Source: Actinomycetes bacterium (GTDB lineage: Bacteria > Actinomycetota > Actinomycetes > DATJPE01). From it: a stretch of 64,000 nucleotides of DNA. The position numbers and the translations under genes are program-made. Below the pieces are notes generated by a model. The model did not search any database and was not told the DNA's origin. It saw only the letters and a program-made list of their open reading frames with translations. Below, in pieces: positions 50,883 through 58,808 of this stretch; the first letter of the stretch is position 1, and every line of letters begins with the position of its first letter. The stretch is from positions 18,429-82,428 of the forward strand of contig DATJPE010000003.1 in the NCBI GenBank assembly GCA_035506535.1, given 5' to 3'.

Positions 50883-52043
50883 ATGGGCATGAGCGCACCG
50901 GGCCGGCTGCGCTGCGCCGTCGTCGGCGCGGGGGCCTGGGGACTGCCGGCCGCCGCCGAGCTGGCGCGGCGGGGGCACGACGTCGTACTGCTCGACCGCT
51001 TCGGCGTCGCCAACCGGTGGTCGTCGTCTGCCGGGCCGACCCGGCTGTGGCGGCTGACCCATCCCGACCCCGTGCGGGTCCGACTCGCGGGGCGCTCGGT
51101 CGAAGCCATGGAGCGCCTGGCGGCACGCAGCGGGGAGACGGTTTTCCTGCGGCGGGGCCTGCTGTGGCGCGACGACGACGGGCTGGCGTCGGTCGCCACC
51201 GCCCTGGACGGCGTGGGGGTCGGCTACACCGAGGTCGCGGGGCACGACGTTGCGCGGTTCTTCCCGGGGCTGCGCGCCGACGGCAGGGACGCGGTGTGGC
51301 AGGAGGATGCCGGGCCGGTTCTCGCCGCCTCGTCCTTGGCGGCGCAGACCCGGCTGTTCCTCGGGGCGGGGGGCCGCCTGGAGAGCCCTCGGGTCGTGCA
51401 CGCGGTCGAACCCCACGAGGACGGGGTCGAGATCGCTGACGAGACCGGCGTACGGCGCTTCGACCGGGTCGTCCTGGCAGCCGGCCCCGGAGCCGGCCGC
51501 CTCCTCGGCGGGCTGGGAGTGGACCTGCCGCTGCGCCCGCACCTGGAACAGGTCGTCCACTTCGGCGAGCCGGCTGATCCCCATGCGAGCGACGACCTGC
51601 CGTGCCTGTTCGACGGCCCGTCCGGGATCGAGCCGGGTCTTTATGCCATGCCCACACCCGGTCGCGGGTACAAGGTGGGGCTGGACTCGCCCCTGCGCGA
51701 CTGGGTGGAGGGCGACCTGGACCGCACGCCCGACGCCGGGCTCGTCGAGCGCACCGCGGCGCGCGTACGTCGTGACCTGACCGCGGTGCCTCCGAGACCG
51801 CTCGACGCTCAGGTGTGCTCGTGGACCGACTCCCCCGACGGCCGCTTCGTCATCGACGTCCTGGCCGATGGCGTCGTCCTCGCGTGCGGCGACTCCGGAG
51901 AGGGCTTCAAGTTCTCGGCCCTCATGGGCGAGGTGCTCGCCGACCTCGCCGAGGGGGGATCCCCGGACGCCGATGTCGCGACCTTCGGCCTGGCCCGCTT
52001 CGCCGGCGGGATCGAGCCGGTCGACCACGTCCTGGGGCGCTGA
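50883..52043 (+). CDS. FAD-dependent amine oxidase, monomeric sarcosine oxidase-like
   Basis: A 386-residue DAO-family flavoprotein. The N-terminal Rossmann motif is CAVVGAGAWGLPAAAELARRGHDVVLLD; WSSSAGPTRLWRLTHPDP and VLAAGPGAGRLL follow. QVCSWTDSPDGRFVIDV corresponds to the segment carrying the Cys that binds FAD covalently in monomeric sarcosine oxidase, and ACGDSGEGFKFSALMGEVLADL is the conserved end. Expected to oxidise N-methyl or other secondary amino acids with O2. ATG at 50883; a second ATG at 50889 is equally possible. Confidence 0.87.
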   Translation: MGMSAPGRLRCAVVGAGAWGLPAAAELARRGHDVVLLDRFGVANRWSSSAGPTRLWRLTHPDPVRVRLAGRSVEAMERLAARSGETVFLRRGLLWRDDDGLASVATALDGVGVGYTEVAGHDVARFFPGLRADGRDAVWQEDAGPVLAASSLAAQTRLFLGAGGRLESPRVVHAVEPHEDGVEIADETGVRRFDRVVLAAGPGAGRLLGGLGVDLPLRPHLEQVVHFGEPADPHASDDLPCLFDGPSGIEPGLYAMPTPGRGYKVGLDSPLRDWVEGDLDRTPDAGLVERTAARVRRDLTAVPPRPLDAQVCSWTDSPDGRFVIDVLADGVVLACGDSGEGFKFSALMGEVLADLAEGGSPDADVATFGLARFAGGIEPVDHVLGR

Positions 52044-52045
52044 AC

Positions 52046-52831
52046 TCAGCGCGAGAGGAACGCGCGCATGGCCTGCTGGGCGTAGGGGGTCTCCGCGTGA
52101 GCAGCGATCGAACGCGCCTCCCGCGCGAGCTGCGCGGCCTGGTCGCTCTCGTCCGCGCCCTGGATCAGCAGTGCCTTCGCCGCGCCGAGCGCCTGGGTGG
52201 CACCGCCCGCCAGCTCGGCCGCCAGGCCGCGTGCGGACACGTCGAGGTCGGTGTCGTCCACGACCCGGCTGACCAGCCCCCACGAGAGGGCCTCCTCGGC
52301 GCCGAGGGTCCGGTTGGTCAGGGTCAGGTCGAGGGCCCGCTGGCGGCCCACGACACGTGGGAGGAGCCAGGTCGTGCCGAGATCAGGGGTGAGTCCGACC
52401 GCGGTGTAGGCCATCCGGAAGCGTGCGGATCGAGCGGCGACGACGACGTCACCGGTCAAGGCGATGCCCATCCCACCGCCCGCGACCGCCCCCTGGGTCG
52501 CCACGACCAGCGGTGCGGGCAGGGTGGACAGCCCCAGGATCGCGCCGTGCACGACGTCCGCCGCACTCTCCAGGTGCTCGCGCACGCCCTGGGTGTGGGA
52601 GGTGAAGTCGCGCAGGTCCCCGCCGACGCAGAAGTTGGGCCCCTCGGCTCGCAGCAGCACCGCCGCCGGGCCGCCTCCGGATGCCAGGAGACGCTGTACC
52701 TCGGCGACCGTCTCGCCGAGAGCGAGTGCCATCGCGTGGTCGATCGCGTTGCCGCGCTCCCCCGCGCACAGCACCAGCTCCGCGACGGCGCCGTGCCGTT
52801 CCAGACGCACCCGCTCGTCGGTCCTCGCCAC
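52046..52831 (-). CDS. enoyl-CoA hydratase/isomerase family protein
   Basis: A 261-residue crotonase-fold protein. The oxyanion segments are EGPNFCVGGDLRDF and VVATQGAVAGGGMGIALTGDVVVAA; the later helix reads MAYTAVGLTPDLGTTWLLPRVVGRQRALDLTLTNR. The catalytic position usually held by Glu is Asp in TPDLGTTW, a variation seen in several subfamilies, so it may be a hydratase, isomerase or other crotonase. GTG start. Convergent with the sarcosine-oxidase-like gene. Confidence 0.9.
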   Translation of the reverse strand: MARTDERVRLERHGAVAELVLCAGERGNAIDHAMALALGETVAEVQRLLASGGGPAAVLLRAEGPNFCVGGDLRDFTSHTQGVREHLESAADVVHGAILGLSTLPAPLVVATQGAVAGGGMGIALTGDVVVAARSARFRMAYTAVGLTPDLGTTWLLPRVVGRQRALDLTLTNRTLGAEEALSWGLVSRVVDDTDLDVSARGLAAELAGGATQALGAAKALLIQGADESDQAAQLAREARSIAAHAETPYAQQAMRAFLSR

Positions 52832-52971
52832 GTGCCGCCTCCGTCGCCTCGGGATGGTCCGTACGCCGGTCCGGGGCGGGTGCGCTCGGCGTCCGCCTCG
52901 GCTGGTCGCCCCATGTCCGGATGGCTAGTCTCGCCGAAGGGGGTCGCACCACGACGAGAGGGGCCGCCAGC

Positions 52972-53481
52972 ATGCCGACCGATGCCGAGCTTGTCGACCT
53001 CGAGGCGCGGCGGGCGGCGCTGCGCGAGAAGTACCTGCTGCCGCGGGCGGAGCGCGACACCCCCGGGCGGGGCATCCATCACGCCGCGCTGATCTGCTCG
53101 GATCCCGAGCGGACCATCGAATTCTACCAGGGGCTGCTCGGCTTCCCCCTGGTCGAGCTGGTGGAGAACCGTGACTACAAGGGATCCAGTCACTTCTTCT
53201 TCGACCTCGGCAACCAGACGCTGCTCGGCTTCTTCGACTTCCCGGGTCTCGGCCTGCAGCCCGGCGTGGAGTCCATCGGGTCGGTCCAGCACATCGCGAT
53301 CTCCGTCCCGCGAGATCGGTGGGAGGCCTTGCGAAAGCGCCTGGACGCAGCAGGCATCGCCTATGTCGGGCCCGACCAAGGCATCCAGGAGTCCATGTAC
53401 TTCAAGGACCCCGACGGCATCCAGATCGAGCTGCTCAGCGACCCGTTGATGTTCTTCGGAGGCCGCCAGCTCGACGAGTAG
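52972..53481 (+). CDS. VOC-family (glyoxalase/dioxygenase fold) protein
   Basis: A 169-residue vicinal-oxygen-chelate protein with two beta-alpha-beta3 modules: GIHHAALICSDPERTIEFYQGLLGF and SVQHIAISVPRDRWEALRKRLDAAGI. Probable metal ligands are His in IHHAAL, His in VQHIAIS and Glu in GIQIELLSDP. A helical extension of about 33 residues precedes the first module. Could be an extradiol dioxygenase-like or isomerase enzyme. Followed 13 bp later by the MDMPI-type gene, likely one operon. Confidence 0.88.
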   Translation: MPTDAELVDLEARRAALREKYLLPRAERDTPGRGIHHAALICSDPERTIEFYQGLLGFPLVELVENRDYKGSSHFFFDLGNQTLLGFFDFPGLGLQPGVESIGSVQHIAISVPRDRWEALRKRLDAAGIAYVGPDQGIQESMYFKDPDGIQIELLSDPLMFFGGRQLDE

Positions 53482-53494
53482 CGAGGAGCCAGCG

Positions 53495-54313
53495 ATGAGC
53501 GAGTGGAACGCGATGACCTACGAGGGCAAGGACACGATCCTGCGCGTCGTGCGTGAGGAGGCCGAGGCCATGTTCGCGATGGCCGACGACCCCGCCGCCT
53601 GGGAGAGGCCCACGCCCTGCGCCGGATGGACGACCCGCGACATCGTCGGGCACATCGTGGACACCACCGAGGGCTACTTCCGGGCCTTCGACGCGGCTCG
53701 CGGCACGACCGAGGTCCCCGCGCCGACGTACGGCCTCAAGGTCATGGCCGACATGGCCAACGAGGGCGCGACCCGGTTCAGGGGAGTGCCCCAGGCCGAG
53801 CTGATGGAGCGGCTGCGCGCCGACTTCCACAAGATGCAGGAGATCCTCCAGCCGTTGGGCCCGGATGAGTGGACCGGGCTGATCGTGACTCACCCGTACA
53901 TGGGCCCCGTCCCCGCGTTCTTCTACGCCGCCGGGCAGCTGATGGACTACGGCGTCCACTCCTGGGACATCCGTCAGGGCAGCGGGCGCGCGCACGGGCT
54001 GGGCGGCGACGCCGCCGACCTGCTGGTGCCGTTCATGTTCGAGATCTGGCGGGCCACGGTCCGCCCCGAGGACGTCACCGAGGCGTTCACGCTGGGCATC
54101 CGCGTCGGTGGGCGCAACGCCGGCGACTTCCGGATCTCGGTGGACGGCAACGGGCTGGCGTACGAGCCCGGCGAGATCGAGAGCCTGCCGGCCTACCTGG
54201 AGTTCGACGCCGGGAGCCTCGTGCTCACGGCCTTCGGCCGCGGCAACTTCGGCACCCTCCGCGGCGACCGGGACCTCGCCGAGCGGTGGCTCAACCTGTT
54301 CTTCCGGATCTAG
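53495..54313 (+). CDS. maleylpyruvate isomerase-like (MDMPI/DinB-fold) mycothiol-dependent-type enzyme
   Basis: A 272-residue protein with an N-terminal DinB four-helix bundle (WERPTPCAGWTTRDIVGHIVDTTEGYFRAFD with a metal His, and DYGVHSWDIRQG with a second His) and a C-terminal alpha/beta MDMPI-type domain. Relatives use mycothiol as cofactor, an actinobacterial thiol, for isomerisation or thiol transfer. Start ATG at 53495 with GAGGAG upstream. Its end overlaps the convergent citryl-CoA-lyase-like gene by 23 bp. Confidence 0.85.
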   Translation: MSEWNAMTYEGKDTILRVVREEAEAMFAMADDPAAWERPTPCAGWTTRDIVGHIVDTTEGYFRAFDAARGTTEVPAPTYGLKVMADMANEGATRFRGVPQAELMERLRADFHKMQEILQPLGPDEWTGLIVTHPYMGPVPAFFYAAGQLMDYGVHSWDIRQGSGRAHGLGGDAADLLVPFMFEIWRATVRPEDVTEAFTLGIRVGGRNAGDFRISVDGNGLAYEPGEIESLPAYLEFDAGSLVLTAFGRGNFGTLRGDRDLAERWLNLFFRI

Positions 54314-55100
54314 CGTCCAAGTCCTCCGGCGGGACGTACCTGACGGCCCGGTCGATGTCGTCGTAGATCTCCATGCCCAAGGGGTGACGCATCTCCTCGG
54401 CCAGATGGCCGAGGAGACCGGCGGTGCGGGCCAGCAAGGCGAACCCGCGCAGCACGCCGACCGGCAGGCCGATGTCGCACAGTGCCGCGCCGCACGCCCC
54501 GGCACCGTTGATCGGCAGCGGGCGGCCGATGATCTCGGGGTGCACCCGGCCCACCGCGGCGAGCAGGGCCAGGTGCGGTCCGAGACATCCCTCCTCCTCG
54601 GCGATGCCGAAGAGCACGGGAGTACGCGGATCCTGCTCCTTGTGCAAGGGGTGGCCGAGCCCTGGGACGTACCGTCCGGACGCCCGGCGACCCTGCACCG
54701 CCGTGCGGGCGAGGTCGTCGAAGCCCTCGGGAGTGCTCGGTTGTGCGCCGACGCCGGACAATGCTTCGGCCAGGAACGCACCGCAGTCCTCGGTGACTCC
54801 GAGGAAGCGTGACCCGCCGCCGAGGAGGCCGGCGGCAACCGCCCCCTGAACCGACTCGGGAGCACCGGTCAGGGTCAGCCGGGCCGCGACGGCCGATGGC
54901 GTGAACCCATGGTCGGCCAGTGCGACGAGCACCGCCTCCAGGACCCGCAGCTGGCCCGGCGTCGGTCGGCGCTGAGCCACCAGCCAGTACGACAACTCGG
55001 CGAACCCGACCCTGCCCATGAGCTCCCCGGCGAGGTCGTGCCCGAGCAGCTGGATGGACGTGGCGTCGGCCGTCCCGATGGACGTGCGGTACTCGGTCAT
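54291..55100 (-). CDS. citryl-CoA lyase-like / citrate synthase-fold protein
   Basis: A 269-residue short citrate-synthase-fold protein, about two thirds of normal citrate synthase and the length expected of stand-alone citryl-CoA-lyase-type proteins. Active-site motif GLGHPLHKEQDPR corresponds to the GHxVY..DPR segment of citrate synthases; GGSRFLGVTEDC and LPINGAGACGAALCDIGLPVG fit the same fold. It would cleave or form a citryl-CoA-like bond. It overlaps the AMP-ligase gene by 4 bp, so the ligase probably makes the CoA thioester it uses. Confidence 0.8.
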   Translation of the reverse strand: MTEYRTSIGTADATSIQLLGHDLAGELMGRVGFAELSYWLVAQRRPTPGQLRVLEAVLVALADHGFTPSAVAARLTLTGAPESVQGAVAAGLLGGGSRFLGVTEDCGAFLAEALSGVGAQPSTPEGFDDLARTAVQGRRASGRYVPGLGHPLHKEQDPRTPVLFGIAEEEGCLGPHLALLAAVGRVHPEIIGRPLPINGAGACGAALCDIGLPVGVLRGFALLARTAGLLGHLAEEMRHPLGMEIYDDIDRAVRYVPPEDLDARSGRTG

Positions 55101-56671
55101 GTGCCCTCCTGCTCACGACGTTGCGCGTCGTACTCCTCGGGTGGGTGCCCGCCCGGCAGTCGGTGCTTGGCGACCCGCGCGGTGGGGGTCCGCGGCAGGG
55201 CCTCGATCTGCTGCCAGTACCGCGGGACCTTGAACGCCGAGAGCCGTTCGGCGACCCAGGTACGGAGTGCCTCGAGGTCCAGGAGGCGGCCGGGCCGGGC
55301 GACGACGTACGCCTTCACCTCCTCCTCGGAGAGCTCCGACGCCACGCCGACGACGGCGACCTCGAGCACGTCGGGATGGGAGGCGATGGCGTCCTCCACC
55401 TCCGCCGGCGAGAGAAGCTGCCCGCGACGGCGCAGCACCTCCTTCTTGCGGGCGACGAAGGTGTAGGTGCCGTCGGCGTTGACCGTGACGAGGTCCCCGG
55501 TCCGAAGCCAGCCGTCGACGAGGGTGCGGGCCGTCTCCTCGGGCATCTGCCAGTACCCGGGGGTGACGGTCGGGTTGCGCAGCTGCAGCTCCCCCGTCCC
55601 CCCGACCGCCACCTCATGGCCCTCCTCGTCGAGCACCCGGGCCTCGTTGACCACGCCGAGGCGCGGGTGCTGGCGGGGCGTGCCGAGGGTCCCGAACGGT
55701 CGCGTGCCTCGGGCCCAGATCAGCCCGTACGTCGACTCGGACATCCCGTAGCCGCACACGACGCGCAGTCCGAAGCGCGCCTCGAACTCCTCCTGGCGCT
55801 CCTTGGCCGGCGAGGGGCCGGTGTAGCACAACCGGAGCGGGTTGTCGGCGTCGTCGGGCCGCCCCGGCTGACGCAGGAGGATCTCGAGCATCGCGCCGAT
55901 CGCGTTGAACTCCGTCGCGCCGTGGCGGCGGGCGGCGTCGAGGAACCCGCTCGCCGAGAACCGCGGGAGCAGAACCAGCCCGGCACCGCACGCCAGGGAG
56001 CCCAGCACCGAGTAGGCGGGGGCGTTGACGTGGAACAGCGGCAGGCACGTCAGCAGGCGATCCTCGCCGGTGAGCTCCATCCAGAAGGGGAAGCCCTCGC
56101 CGGCCCACGCGTAGGCCCGGTGCGTCTGCATGACCAGCTTCGAGCGACCCGTGGTGCCGGACGTCGGGATGAGGACGACCAGGTCGTCGGGGGAGACGCC
56201 GTTGCGCGGGCTCCCGCTCACCGGGCGGGTCCAGTCCTCGACGAGGACGTCCACGTCGAGCACCGGCGCCGCCCCCGGGCCCGCCTCCTCGGCGGCGGCG
56301 CGCAGCGACTCGTCGGTGAGCACGAACGACGGACGTACCTGCTCGAGGAACCCTTGCAGCTCGGCCGGTCGAAGCGCCGGGTCGACGGGAACGGTCACCG
56401 CGCCCAGTGACGACAGCGCCAGCCAGGCCAGCAGGTACGGCGGCGTCGTGCGCGCCGTCACGAGGACGAGGTCGCGGGGCCGCACGCCCTGTTCGTCGAG
56501 CCGCTCCGCGAGGGCGGCCACCTGGCCGGCAGCCGTGGCGAAGCTCGCGGTGCCGGCGTCGGTACGCAGCCAGATCCCGGCGGGGTCTCGTTCGGCGGCC
56601 GCGAGCAACAGCTGCGGGATCGTGTCAGGCACCGGCGCCCCGGGACGGACGACGCGGCCAGCCGACCGCAC
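55097..56671 (-). CDS. AMP-dependent acyl-CoA synthetase/ligase
   Basis: A 524-residue ANL-superfamily enzyme. The P-loop is LIPTSGTTGRSKLVMQTH; later motifs are GYGMSESTYGLIWARG (A5), TGELQLRNPTVTPGYWQ, WLRTGDLVTVNADGTYTFVARKKEVLRRRGQLLSPAEVEDAI (A7-A8) and the catalytic Lys near PTARVAKHRL. Activates a carboxylic acid to the CoA thioester. GTG start; first gene of a two-gene operon with the citryl-CoA-lyase-like gene. Confidence 0.9.
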   Translation of the reverse strand: MRSAGRVVRPGAPVPDTIPQLLLAAAERDPAGIWLRTDAGTASFATAAGQVAALAERLDEQGVRPRDLVLVTARTTPPYLLAWLALSSLGAVTVPVDPALRPAELQGFLEQVRPSFVLTDESLRAAAEEAGPGAAPVLDVDVLVEDWTRPVSGSPRNGVSPDDLVVLIPTSGTTGRSKLVMQTHRAYAWAGEGFPFWMELTGEDRLLTCLPLFHVNAPAYSVLGSLACGAGLVLLPRFSASGFLDAARRHGATEFNAIGAMLEILLRQPGRPDDADNPLRLCYTGPSPAKERQEEFEARFGLRVVCGYGMSESTYGLIWARGTRPFGTLGTPRQHPRLGVVNEARVLDEEGHEVAVGGTGELQLRNPTVTPGYWQMPEETARTLVDGWLRTGDLVTVNADGTYTFVARKKEVLRRRGQLLSPAEVEDAIASHPDVLEVAVVGVASELSEEEVKAYVVARPGRLLDLEALRTWVAERLSAFKVPRYWQQIEALPRTPTARVAKHRLPGGHPPEEYDAQRREQEGT

Positions 56672-56752
56672 GCGACATCGAGGACGACTTCGGCATGCCG
56701 GTCAGTCTGACCCACAGTGCGACGGCACGGGGGTTGCTGGTGGAATGACCCG

Positions 56753-57475
56753 GTGACGCCGGGCCTCGCGACGCAGCGGCGCTCCATGGTGGTCGTCGCG
56801 GTCGTCGTGGTCCTGCTCCTGGCCGGAGCGCAGCTGCTCGCCCACCTCGGGGGACCCGCGGCGACGTGGCTGGTCGCCGTCGCCTCGCTGCTCGGCATGG
56901 TGGTCGCTCGGCGCGCAGGGTTGACGTGGGCGGAGCTCGGACTGGCCCGAGACCGTTGGCGTGCGGGAGCGCGGTACGGCCTCGCGGCCGCCGGCCTCGT
57001 CGTGGCCGCCGTGGCCGTGGTCGCCGCGCTCCCCCTCACGAGGGCCGCGTTCGACGACGAGCGCTACCAGTTCGGCTTCGCGCACGCACTCCTCGTCGCC
57101 CTCGTGCTCGTCCCGCTCCGCACGGTGGTCCCGGAGGAGCTGGCCTTCCGCGGTGTGCTGCTCGCCGTCTTCCGCCGGGCCTACGGCACCCGCATCGCCG
57201 TCATCGTGTCCTCACTGTTGTTCGGGCTCTGGCACGTGTCGTCCTCCCTGCACCTCGCGCAGGACAACAAGGCGGTAGGCGGCCCACTCGGTTCCGGGGC
57301 TGCCGGGCAGGCGCTGGGCGTGGTGGGCGCGGTGCTGGCGACGACCGCCGTCGGGTTCGTCTTCTGCTGGCTGCGCCTGCGAAGCGACAGCCTGCTGGCC
57401 CCGATCGGGCTGCACTGGGCCCTGAACGGCGCGGGCGTGCTCGCAGTGTCCGCGGTGTGGTCGCTGACCCGCTGA
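56753..57475 (+). CDS. CPBP-family intramembrane metalloprotease
   Basis: A 240-residue membrane protein with about seven helices. CPBP (Abi/Rce1) motifs are present: VPEELAFRGVLLAVFRR (motif 1 with EExxxR), FGLWHVSSSL (motif 2 His) and LHWALNGAGV (motif 4 His). Such proteases process prenylated or bacteriocin-type peptides; partner unknown. GTG at 56753 chosen by a GGTGGA ribosome site; ATG at 56786 would trim the start to the first helix. Confidence 0.88.
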   Translation: MTPGLATQRRSMVVVAVVVVLLLAGAQLLAHLGGPAATWLVAVASLLGMVVARRAGLTWAELGLARDRWRAGARYGLAAAGLVVAAVAVVAALPLTRAAFDDERYQFGFAHALLVALVLVPLRTVVPEELAFRGVLLAVFRRAYGTRIAVIVSSLLFGLWHVSSSLHLAQDNKAVGGPLGSGAAGQALGVVGAVLATTAVGFVFCWLRLRSDSLLAPIGLHWALNGAGVLAVSAVWSLTR

Positions 57476-57505
57476 CGCGATCTCCCTTCAGCCAGCCCTA
57501 GGGTG

Positions 57506-57540
57506 TCTGCGGGGTGGGCGGCGACCGGACGACCCGCAGA
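57506..57540 (+). other. inverted repeat in the leader of the basic-protein gene
   Basis: TCTGCGGG (57506-57513) and CCCGCAGA (57533-57540) form an 8-bp stem around 19 nt, between the protease stop and the ribosome site of the next gene. It may terminate the protease transcript or shape the leader. Confidence 0.35.
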
Positions 57541-57556
57541 GACGAGGAACCAGGAC

Positions 57557-58066
57557 ATGGACAAGGCGACGCTCGCGGTGCTGAACGACAGCGAGAGACG
57601 GCTGTACCTCGAGACCGAGCGCGCTGCGCTGGAGGCGCTCGACGAGGACGGCGTGCTCGCTCTCCACGACCGGATCCGCAAGGCCCGCAACAAGTACACG
57701 AGCCAGTACCGGCGTCAGGCGAGCGCGCGAGTTGGCCAGGCGGGCGGACGAGGCAAGGCGCGACCCACCAACACGCTGGCCAGGAGCAAGGCGGAGGCCT
57801 TCGAGGACGCACTCGCCCGGGTGAGTCGTCGACTCACGGCGCTCGCTCGCCAGGAGGCCGCTCGGCTGCGCTCCGAGCGGCTTGCAGCCGCGCGGGCGGA
57901 GAAGGTGCCGGCGGTGCGCCCTCCCACCCCGCGGGCGTCGGGCGGGCGCGACGTCACCGATCGCCCACGAGGCGACCGTGATCTTCGATCGCCGGCCAGT
58001 GCCAAGCGTCGCGCATCGACGAAGGCGGCAACCGCCCGACGTCAGGCGGCACGAGACGGCCGATGA
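57557..58066 (+). CDS. hypothetical highly basic helical protein
   Basis: A 169-residue protein, unrecognised. The N-terminal half (LNDSERRLYLETERAALEALDED) is predicted helical and mixed-charge; the rest is rich in Arg, Ala and Lys, including RARKNK-like RIRKARNKYTSQYRRQ and a tail SAKRRASTKAATARRQAARDGR reminiscent of histone-like or nucleoid-binding tails. Nucleic-acid binding is a guess from charge. ATG with AGGA upstream. Its last codons and stop lie within a strong terminator stem. Confidence 0.7.
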   Translation: MDKATLAVLNDSERRLYLETERAALEALDEDGVLALHDRIRKARNKYTSQYRRQASARVGQAGGRGKARPTNTLARSKAEAFEDALARVSRRLTALARQEAARLRSERLAAARAEKVPAVRPPTPRASGGRDVTDRPRGDRDLRSPASAKRRASTKAATARRQAARDGR

Positions 58067-58085
58067 CTCGGCCGTCTCGTGCCGC
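58046..58085. terminator. strong bidirectional terminator, 18-bp perfect stem
   Basis: GCGGCACGAGACGGCCGA (58046-58063) pairs perfectly with 58068-58085 around a TGAC loop. The TGA stop of the basic-protein gene falls in the loop, and the DUF1269 gene ends 38 bp beyond on the other strand. Symmetry means it can serve both convergent transcripts. Confidence 0.9.
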
Positions 58086-58123
58086 AGGAGCGCCCTGGAC
58101 GCCCTTTCGAACCTGCCCCAGGC

Positions 58124-58699
58124 TCAGTCGCTCGTGGACTCCTCGGTCTCGGCCTCCTTGGCCGCCGCCTTGATGTCCTTGGCCACCACGCTGTCGACGG
58201 TCGACTCGACGATCGCGTTTGCGGCCTCGAGGGCCTTGCGGATCTCGACCGCGCCGGGGTCCGACACCAGCGCGACGAGGCCGGAGTGGCCCGGCTGGAT
58301 GGAGTTCTGCAGCTCATCTTCGAGCTCGCTCTTGTGGTGCAGCTGGCGCAGCTTGCCGATACCCGCGCCCGCCGCGCCCACCACCGCCGCGCTGCCGATG
58401 ATCGACGGCGGGAACAGCACACCGAGCACGGCACCGCCGACGATGCCCCATGTCAGGCCCCGCTTGGTGCTGTGGTCGGTGGCCTTCTGTACCTCGAACT
58501 CCCCGCTCTCGCTCCGCTTGACGACGACGACCCCTTCGATCTCCACGTGGCGGCCGTCCTCGATCGACTTGAGGTCCTCGTAGGCCTTCCAGGCGGAGTC
58601 GGTGTCGTCGAAGTCCGCGACGAACAGGGTGTACGCCCCGTCGGTGATGGCGGCGGCGACGATCCCCGCCTGGTCCATGGCGCCCATCTGCTCAGACAT
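58124..58699 (-). CDS. DUF1269-type protein with central glycine-rich membrane segment
   Basis: A 191-residue protein: an N-terminal domain (GAYTLFVADFDDTDSAWKAYEDLKSIEDGRHVEIEGVVVV), a glycine/alanine hydrophobic hairpin (GLTWGIVGGAVLGVLFPPSIIGSAAVVGAAGAGIG) and a C-terminal SELEDELQNSIQPGHSGLVALV region, the DUF1269 pattern. Function unknown; such proteins are often stress-associated. ATG at 58699 chosen for a GAGTGAGGG ribosome site; the frame is open upstream to 58795. Confidence 0.83.
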   Translation of the reverse strand: MSEQMGAMDQAGIVAAAITDGAYTLFVADFDDTDSAWKAYEDLKSIEDGRHVEIEGVVVVKRSESGEFEVQKATDHSTKRGLTWGIVGGAVLGVLFPPSIIGSAAVVGAAGAGIGKLRQLHHKSELEDELQNSIQPGHSGLVALVSDPGAVEIRKALEAANAIVESTVDSVVAKDIKAAAKEAETEESTSD

Positions 58700-58808
58700 G
58701 CCCTCACTCCAACCCGACGCGCGCGGGTCGCGCGTCACTGATCCGACGCTATCGCGTCGCCACAGCGCGCAGAGCCGGGTCCCCCATCGGGCCAACTCCC
58801 CGAGAAGG

